A DNA stretch of 64,000 nt from Acanthochlamys bracteata (Eukaryota; Streptophyta; Magnoliopsida; Pandanales; Velloziaceae): positions 1,674,001-1,738,000 of the forward strand of contig CM034142.1 in assembly GCA_019914995.1 (NCBI GenBank). The letters run 5' to 3'. Positions 57,157 to 64,000 of the stretch are shown here, one piece after another. The translations under genes and the position numbers were made by a program. Below the pieces are notes generated by a model that made no database searches, was not told the DNA's origin, and worked only from the letters and a program-made list of their open reading frames with translations. Numbering within the stretch: position 1 is the first letter of the stretch; every line of letters starts with the position of its first letter.

Positions 57157-58700
57157 AATTTCCATCTTGGGCATAATTACCTACGCTCATGTTTATTATT
57201 GTTAGTGTGCATTTCTACATGCATCTTCTTTGATGTGATCTTATTGAATATTTATTGTTTTCATAGTGGCGCAAGTCATTCTGCAATCTAGTGTATGTGC
57301 TACTGTTTGTTGTAATATCAAGACCTCATTGATCTGTTAGTTACTACTTTTAAATAAAGACAGGCAACAATAATGAATATAAGCCACCCTTAGCTGATTG
57401 CTCTCAATTGTAGGTTTGCTGCTAATGTTTGACATACATACTCTCAATTTATCTAGCGACACTTATGCCTGATATGCTGATTTTATGGACTTGAAAGGGT
57501 GGTCATGCACTGTTTCTCTCTGGAAAACAAAAAACTGCTAATTTGGTTATACTGCTGCAGAGAATGAGAATTTTGGATTTTGTCAGCTGTTTGCATGCCT
57601 GTAACATTTGCTTTCTTCTCTTTATTAATGTCTACCAAATTTTAGAGCATTCTCAGTGCTCTTCAAGAACAAAGCACTGTTAAAATGAGGGGCGTTTGGC
57701 AGCGTTTCAAACGCTCTATTTTATTTCATATTTTTAATAAAATTATTATAAAAAAATATAAAAAATTTATATAATAAATTTTATAATTATTTAATAATAA
57801 TAATATTATTTATTAAAAAATAGAATTTATTTTTATAATTAAAATAAAATATTTTTTATTTAAAAAAATATAAATACTTTTAAACACTCATTGAGGTGCC
57901 AAATATATGAAGAGTTTAATGAGCCAAATAAATTTGGAAAAAAATACTATCAAAATTGAAATTTCGTGAAGCTGGATAATTTTTTTTTAATAATTGTTTT
58001 TCTTATAATACGTATTGCATTTATGCATGTAAAACTTCAAAATTTATTAATTGAACTCGAGCGATCCCAAATAAGAATACATTAATCACCACAGTGTGCA
58101 TGGCATTTCACAAAAGCAAGGTGTTACATAAAACCCTTCAACTCTAAAGTCGCTATTTTAGTTTGCTTATTAGAAACCATTTGTTCTCTGTTATGTTATC
58201 TCAGACACTATTTTATGTATATTTTAATATGAATTGATAATTATGGGTCCTGTATAAGCCCACGATGGTACACTGAGTGTTTTTTAATTACTAAAATTGA
58301 GTTTCGTAAAATTAAATTTGATGAACTTAATTCGTGTAAATAAATTAGATATAAATTTAGTGAGTTCAAAATAAATTAGAATATAAAAGATAAATTTGAA
58401 TGCAAAATTTGATAAATAAGTGAGTTTTCTTGCGGTTATAACACACCCTAATACCCATCACACCTATAAAACCATTATTAATCATCATCATAATTGATCA
58501 CTGTTTTTCAACTACTTATTGTCGCAAAGCGTAAAGAACGAAAATAACTCGACATTGAATTTATTTCTTTTAAATGATCGCAGTGTGTTATACTGTAGAT
58601 GTGGGACTCAATTTCTTTAGTGGTGCTGTGGATCACTTCATGGAAAAGAAACAGATGAAGGAAGAAGAATGATCACATATAATAACATTATCATGAGAAA
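57157..58700. other. 3' flank and spacer with miniature element
   Basis: No gene. A GGGGCGTTTGGCAGCG-ended A+T-rich element covers about 57689-57895. About 58305-58450 is an A+T-rich repeat shared with 53645-53800. The remainder is unremarkable. Confidence 0.5.
57689..57895. mobile_element. A+T-rich miniature element of the GCGTTT family
   Basis: GGGGCGTTTGGCAGCGTTTCAAACGC at the left and AAATACTTTTAAACACTCATTGAGG at the right flank the familiar TAATAATAAT / AAAAATAGAATTTATTTTTAT core, in the inverse orientation to the copies at 40 kb. Confidence 0.55.
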
Positions 58701-58903
58701 GTTATTTGGAAAACAAGAGCGAACAAACATCAAGGTCTCTCTCAAATTATTGTCACAGTTAATTGAATAAATCCTCACCTTAATCTGCCTTGTAAAAACT
58801 TACTGACACATCACTAGACAAGAACGAAGGCTGGTACAAACACCAGATTATTACCAATACTGACATGGCCAAAGTAATCAGTTATTGTTGGTTTTGGTAT
58901 TGC

Positions 58904-59765
58904 TTAGGACTTGGGGGCAAATCTTCCCTTGATCTTCTCCACCTCTTTGGTGCCAATACGGAGTGCCTTGGTGAGCACCGGGTCAGGCACAGTCGGTGTA
59001 GATGCAAACAGCGCATTGGCGACCGTCAATGTGCCTGGCAGCTGGCTATCAAATCCAGCAATGACAGCAGCTGGCACCTTACCACTGTTAAGCTGGAAGT
59101 GGAGTAAGCCGCGAGGGAAAACAAATATATCTCCCTTGGTGATGGTCTTGCTAACAAGCTTGTTGGCAGTAGTAATGAATCCGACATTAAGGGTCCCTTC
59201 AAGCACGAATACTATCTCTGTGGCGCGAGGGTGAATGTGAGGCGGGTTGAGACCGCCGGGGGCATAATCAATGCGTGACATGGAGACGCCGAGGGTGTTG
59301 AGTCCAGGCACCTTCTCCACATTGGCAGCGGTCACCAAGGAACCGAGGGTGTTGTTGGTGGCACCTGGCTTTGCCAGCACGGTAGAGAAGAAGTCTGTCT
59401 CATTAAAAGTTGCCTTGCATGGAAAACCGTTAACCTTGATCGCTGCATAATATATAAGAAGAGCCTCTATCAAAACGGAATTACAAGATAAATGTGAGCT
59501 CGAATACTTTGATTCTGTCTGAATACCAATAATTAGAAGTCAACGCTAGCATTTCGAAGCTATCGACTAAAGACTATAATTTGCTGCACAAATTGATTAG
59601 AGGGAATTCATCTCCAGCATAAGAAACAACTGAAACGGAATTGAGGATAAACTTACAGGAGTTGAGATCGGCGACGCAAACATCTTGAAGCATGGGAGGG
59701 TCATGGGCTAAAACTGATGAGAAGATCGCACAGGCCAGGAGTAGAATGCTGATGGCATTCTTCAT
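58904..59765 (-). CDS. Germin-like protein (2 exons, 215 aa)
   Basis: Exon 1 is 59765-59657 and exon 2 is 59442-58904 (minus strand), joined at LNS|IKV with GT-AG borders. The product is a secreted cupin; germin-like proteins are apoplastic manganese-binding glycoproteins, some with superoxide dismutase activity. It shows a signal peptide (about 1-20), the N-terminal mature motif DPPMLQDVCVADL with Cys30 paired to Cys45, then germin box 1 GGLNPPHIHPRATEIVFVLEG (His105, His107, Glu112). Germin box 2 is GDIFVFPRGLLHFQLN (His151). The length and single intron after the signal/N-terminal exon are typical. All four metal ligands are present, so it should be functional. The exact germin subfamily is not assigned. 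Confidence 0.95.
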
Positions 59766-59894
59766 GGTTGCTGATTACCTTCTGCTTTGCTTGAAGAAGC
59801 TAGGACAGCTAGTTGAGGTCTTGTTGAAGAGTGAAGAAAGAATTAAAGAAGGAAGGTCAAGCTGTGAATGGAAGAAAACTGAAAAAGAGGGGAG

Positions 59895-59902
59895 GTATTA
59901 AT
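59895..59902 (-). promoter_or_regulatory. Possible TATA-like element of the germin-like gene
   Basis: The minus strand reads TATTAATA about 130 bases before the ATG. It is the best candidate in the proximal upstream region but deviates from the TATAAA consensus. Confidence 0.35.
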
Positions 59903-62900
59903 AGGAGAGATTTGTTTGTTGGAGATTGAAGGCATGGAAAAGCACTTAGATAGAAATAACAAAAGAAAATTGTTGGGATGGGACAGAAGAATGGTGAAGG
60001 AGTTGAGATCAAATTATTAAAGATGGTTGATAATTATTTGATTAATTGGTCAGACAAACGGATAATATGGTATTATTTGTTCAATTGGTGTTATTAAACT
60101 AATAAGATGGTTGTTGATTATTTTGTTTCCACGGCAAGGAGACCGAGAAGAGAAAGATTGGAGAACAGAGACTGACGTACTAGCTAGTGCATGGCGCACA
60201 TGAACATTGATTGATTTTATCTAACTCAATTGCATACTTGCAGAATTGGCTGGTAAGATTAGAATTAGGAAATTAAATCTTTGTGGAATCTATGCTTTTA
60301 CCTCTTCGTTTTATTTTATTTGGAGAACTGTAAAACCTACTATAGGTTAATAAGCTACTAGGCCTAATAGATGAAGCCTAGTTTACCAAGGTTGTCATTA
60401 CATCGAGGGAAAACTTATGGTTTGAACTCATTCAACATTGTTTACAATCATGTACGACGATGTTTTTGAAATTCCTACTTCGCCTTTCGGAATGAGAACT
60501 GTCTTCTATTGTCAAGTCTCTTTCAGCTGGTATAGGAGTTCTGTTGGCAGTTCATTTTCCTGCTATAGCTTTATGTCTTTCTTCTCGGGACGGCTTCATC
60601 TTAGCAGGTTTTCTATGAAGACTGAACTAATATTATATCAGGTGATTTCTTTCATTGCTGTGAATGTAACCAACATGCATTATCATATATTAACGAATAA
60701 CTTGTGGCTAGCTTTCAGCAATGTCTTCTGGCTGGTATGCAGGTGAAGAAGAAGCAACACTTGAGACGTGCATCGCTCAATCCAGCTTCTGCTTCCGTCT
60801 ATTTTCTTTGAATCAGCTTGCCTTGCTTTCACTGCACTTAAAAGAGCAAGATTCAAGGACATGTTGAGGTGAATTCAAGTTAATTGCATATTAATCGAGT
60901 CAGATTCACAGCCTCCCCTCCATTACCCTTCCCTCTTTTATCTCTGCTTCTTACTTCCCTGTTATCCAAACATTTCTAAACATTCTAAAAACTTTTGTCA
61001 AACAGTAGCGTGCCCAAAGTACTAACTTATTTTTATTTTTCCTTAACAGATAACATGTTTTCAATTACAATAAGAACAAAATGACAGTAGAGCACTTCAC
61101 GTTGTATTCTGTAGAAGTGAATTAGGGTAGTCATTATCCTTAACAATGAAGAAGGTGCTTAATGAATTTGTTATGAAAATATTAAGAAAAACAACTAAAG
61201 AACCTTTTTTTATGCTTGATCTAGGTAATTGCTTCTTGGCATTGCCGGTCGTTGACCTCCTTGTATATAAACTACTCACTGAGCAAACTTAATCAAGGTG
61301 ACCTTTAGTAATTATATCATTTGGGTTTAGATAATATGATGCCATCATGGTATTAGGAAAAGAATGCTAGATGTATAAAATATAGTACAATAGAATTATT
61401 TAGTCTAGAGATGTGCTTACCAAGCTCGACTTAATGATAGTTGTTTAATGACCTTGTATGGCTTTGATTCCAATTTATATTCTTTAAGCTGAGAAACAAT
61501 CTACATTTATAAACAATTTTAGGTTTTCACAAATAACACTTCAAATCAAAGAACTAATCAGTTGGATATGTGTTATATTTGTATGTAGATTGCAGGGAAA
61601 ATTCGGTTGGTAGGAACCACGTAGCGTCGCTTCGTAGTGAGACACATCACCTGCTAGGAGTTAAATTCTTCAAGATTAAAAAATGAGTTAGTATTATAAG
61701 AACTGAATTTAGATTTTGTGAAAAAATGAGATGAAAATAAAATTTGATATTTTTATACAGTTAAAAATAAAATAGAATTAATTTGTAGTATAAAAAAGTA
61801 AGTTTTAGAAATAAAAACTATGTACCGTAAGTGACTTCATACGGAGATGGCTACTGTCCAAAATTCTTACGAGTTTACTTTTGGTAAATAAAATCAGCAG
61901 ATGGATTGTTACCTCTGGCTTGTTTTTCAGATCGGAATGGTTTTAAGTTTTTTGCTATCCTTTTCATCTACTGTACAAAAATTGTAGACAGAATTTGAAG
62001 ATGGAAGATCAAGGAGCTTTTTAGTAGAGGGTTTGATTTGATTTTATTTTTATTCATATTTTTTAATAAAGTTTTTATAATATTTTATAAAATTTATTTA
62101 AAAATTTATAAAATATAAACTAATTTTATATTATAAAATTTTATTATTATTTATAATATTTTAAAATAATTTTTTTTAAAATAACATAAAATTAATTTTT
62201 TATTTAAAAATATTTTATTTTATAGATATTTTCAAACAACTCCGAACCGATCATGATTTTGGGTGGTAAGGATGGTGCAACTGGGCTGTCTAGACTGAAA
62301 AAAGACTTATCACCAATTAACATTCTCCTATATCAATTAAATCAAAATTTGACTGCATGATCTCTCAACTACTACGACCATTGACATTTGAGTTCTCGAG
62401 GTCAATTCTAATTTCATAATCCAAACTATCTAGTTCTTATATTTGATTTCAGAAGAAACATCACCATCAGCTGGATCAAAACCAGAACATAAACAAAAAC
62501 TTATCGCTGCAGTCAAATGGTAAATGACTGCAACCAATTCAAGCATATGGTGTTCGTTTGGGAGATGATTTTGGAAATTTCTTCAAATATTGAACTATAC
62601 GAAAGGAGTATTATTAAAGTTATCCCAAAAAAGAAAAAGAAAACCCACTTAGTTTTCACGTAAGCACCTACGTCATGTATATACCTTGATGTTAATACGT
62701 CAAACTAAAAAAGAAAAGATAGTCGCGTTCAAAACTTATAAATGTATGAATCATAAATGTATAAAGTTCCCAGAACAAACATACAACACGTTTGTTTGGG
62801 ACATAAGAGGGTCTTTGAATATCTTAATGTACACAAAAAGCACCCTAATACAATTTAAAGCCTCCTTAATTTATGGAGACATTCTAAATGCTTTTTACCT

Positions 62901-63045
62901 TTCGTTTTATCTTTAACCATTAATTACTTACTCTCTTCTCTCATTCAAATAAAGTCGTTTGAGATTGCTTAAAATAAAATTTTTCTAGAAAGTAATTTTT
63001 GATTAAAATTTTTTAATATTTTTTAGATTAAAATATATATATATA
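59903..63045. other. Intergenic region right of the germin-like gene
   Basis: No gene recognised. The 60438-60746 frame has no motif and poor codon character. About 61690-61800 and 62020-62240 are A+T-rich repeat-like stretches (the latter of the miniature-element type). Confidence 0.45.
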
Positions 63046-63445
63046 GGGGAGGGATAGGGGTACTTTCGGACACTCCCTCTCCGGTTTATGGGGTGACTTT
63101 CAAATCTAATCTCCACCATTGGATATGAAGAACTACGAGTTAGAAATATATCCATAAAATTTCAGCTCAATCGGACTACGAACTCACGCCCATCCGGTCA
63201 CTTGATCAAGATGACAGAAATGATACAATTATATATATTTTTAAATTTTCTTACTTTCTGTCATCTTGATCAAGTGACCGGATGAATGTGAATTCGTAGT
63301 TCGACTGAGCTGAAATTTTATGAATATATTTTTAACTCATATTTCTTCATATCCAACAGTGGAGATTGGATTTAGAGGTCACCCCGACCATAAACCAAAG
63401 AGAGAGTGCCCGGAAGTACCCCTAAAGAGAGAGTGCCCCTATCCC
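63046..63445. mobile_element. Foldback (palindromic) MITE-like element, ~400 bp
   Basis: The element is almost entirely two inverted arms of about 185 bases around a short A+T loop (about 63220-63255). Left-arm landmarks GGGATAGGGGTAC, CACTCCCTCTCCGGTTTATGG, CATTGGATATGAAGAA, AAAATTTCAGCTCA, CATCCGGTCACTTGATCAAG and ATGACAGAAA reappear on the opposite strand in the right arm in the same order. TA repeats flank both ends, so a TA-rich target duplication is likely but cannot be measured. It has no coding content. It is related to the half copy at 700-910. Confidence 0.88.
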
Positions 63446-63505
63446 TATATATATATATATATAAATATAATATAATATAATATAATATAATATAATATAA
63501 TATAA
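63446..63505. repeat. TA microsatellite followed by TATAA pentamer array
   Basis: A TA run (about 63446-63462) grades into about seven consecutive ATATA/TATAA pentamers up to about 63505. Confidence 0.9.
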
Positions 63506-64000
63506 AGATTATGATGTATAATTCATATGTATTTTTAAAGATTTTTAACAAAAATTTTGAAGTACTATAAAAGATATTTTCAAAACAAAAAATTAAAATG
63601 AAGTCGAAATAAACACCTAAAAGCACAACCAAATATGTTCGGAGCCAAATATGTTTTTATTTATTTTTCAAACTCTATCATACTACTATCTACTTATCAC
63701 TTTTGCATTATACTTTCTAATCAATATTGATTATATTGTTAATACAAATTTCAACTTTATACTCTTAAATACATGAATTAAGACATGGATATATATAGTT
63801 CATATTGTATTATTTGTAGCCTAATCATATGTATGCACACATGATTGTAAATATTACCGACGTTGCACATTTACATTTATATAAAAGTGTCATCATGTAT
63901 AAGCATATGTACAAAATATGTACATTTTTCAAAATATTTGTTCATTTGATATGTTTTATGTATATATAGAGATGTTATGAGCAGTATATAATATTTATTT
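63506..64000. other. A+T-rich terminal segment, no gene seen
   Basis: Only short A+T-rich sequence with ATATG/TATAT motifs; no coding or RNA feature was recognised. Confidence 0.5.

Noticed and set aside
58865-59234. Plus-strand frames opposite the germin-like gene
   Set aside because: Antisense shadows of the germin-like exon 2.
60438-60746. 102-codon plus-strand frame
   Set aside because: No recognised motif, no splice partner, Ser/Phe-rich composition typical of chance frames in this DNA.
1-64000. CRISPR arrays, phage, operon-like or defence-system structure
   Set aside because: The genes are intron-bearing plant nuclear genes, and no regularly spaced short repeats with unique spacers were seen.

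Overview
This is nuclear DNA from a flowering plant, most likely a eudicot. It is strongly A+T-rich, its genes have short exons and canonical GT-AG introns, and the proteins belong to plant families (beta carbonic anhydrase, germin-like protein, AT-hook/PPC protein, MYND-type ubiquitin protease). Long A+T-rich gaps are filled with small transposon relics. No prokaryotic or organellar gene order, CRISPR array, rRNA or tRNA gene was seen. I do not assign a species.

Layout. 1-2.3 kb: A+T-rich spacer with half of a foldback element. 2.4-7.7 kb (+): a four-exon universal stress protein gene with a 4.2 kb last intron. 8.5-13.3 kb: two decayed Copia retrotransposon relics in opposite orientations, one carrying a nested small element. 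13.3-17.9 kb: miniature-element-rich spacer. 18.6-27.7 kb (+): an 11-exon UBP16-like ubiquitin-specific protease with N-terminal membrane segment and MYND finger. 28-37.6 kb: gene-free DNA with at least three hAT-like non-autonomous elements that still show 8-bp target duplications. 37.9-38.8 kb (+): an intronless AHL gene. 40.5-46.5 kb: repeats, including a 1,855-bp Mutator-like element with ~100-bp terminal inverted repeats and a perfect 9-bp target duplication. 46.9-49.4 kb (+): an intron-containing broken copy of an IMPACT/UPF0029 gene. 50.2-52.9 kb (-): two related small secreted proline-rich proteins of PELPK-like style. 54.3-57.2 kb (+): a nine-exon beta carbonic anhydrase. 58.9-59.8 kb (-): a two-exon germin-like protein. 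60-64 kb: spacer ending in a ~400-bp palindromic foldback element.

The genes form no pathway; each is an ordinary independent plant gene. Gene models were assembled by eye from splice sites, reading-frame continuity and family motifs. The summed exon lengths are multiples of three for the stress protein (182 aa), UBP16-like protein (1,055 aa), carbonic anhydrase (307 aa) and germin-like protein (215 aa). The most notable items are the intact-looking Mutator-like element with its internal GC-rich triplicated module, two 854-bp hAT-like siblings, the foldback family at both ends of the window, the IMPACT pseudogene, and a possible in-frame alternative first exon in the carbonic anhydrase gene.
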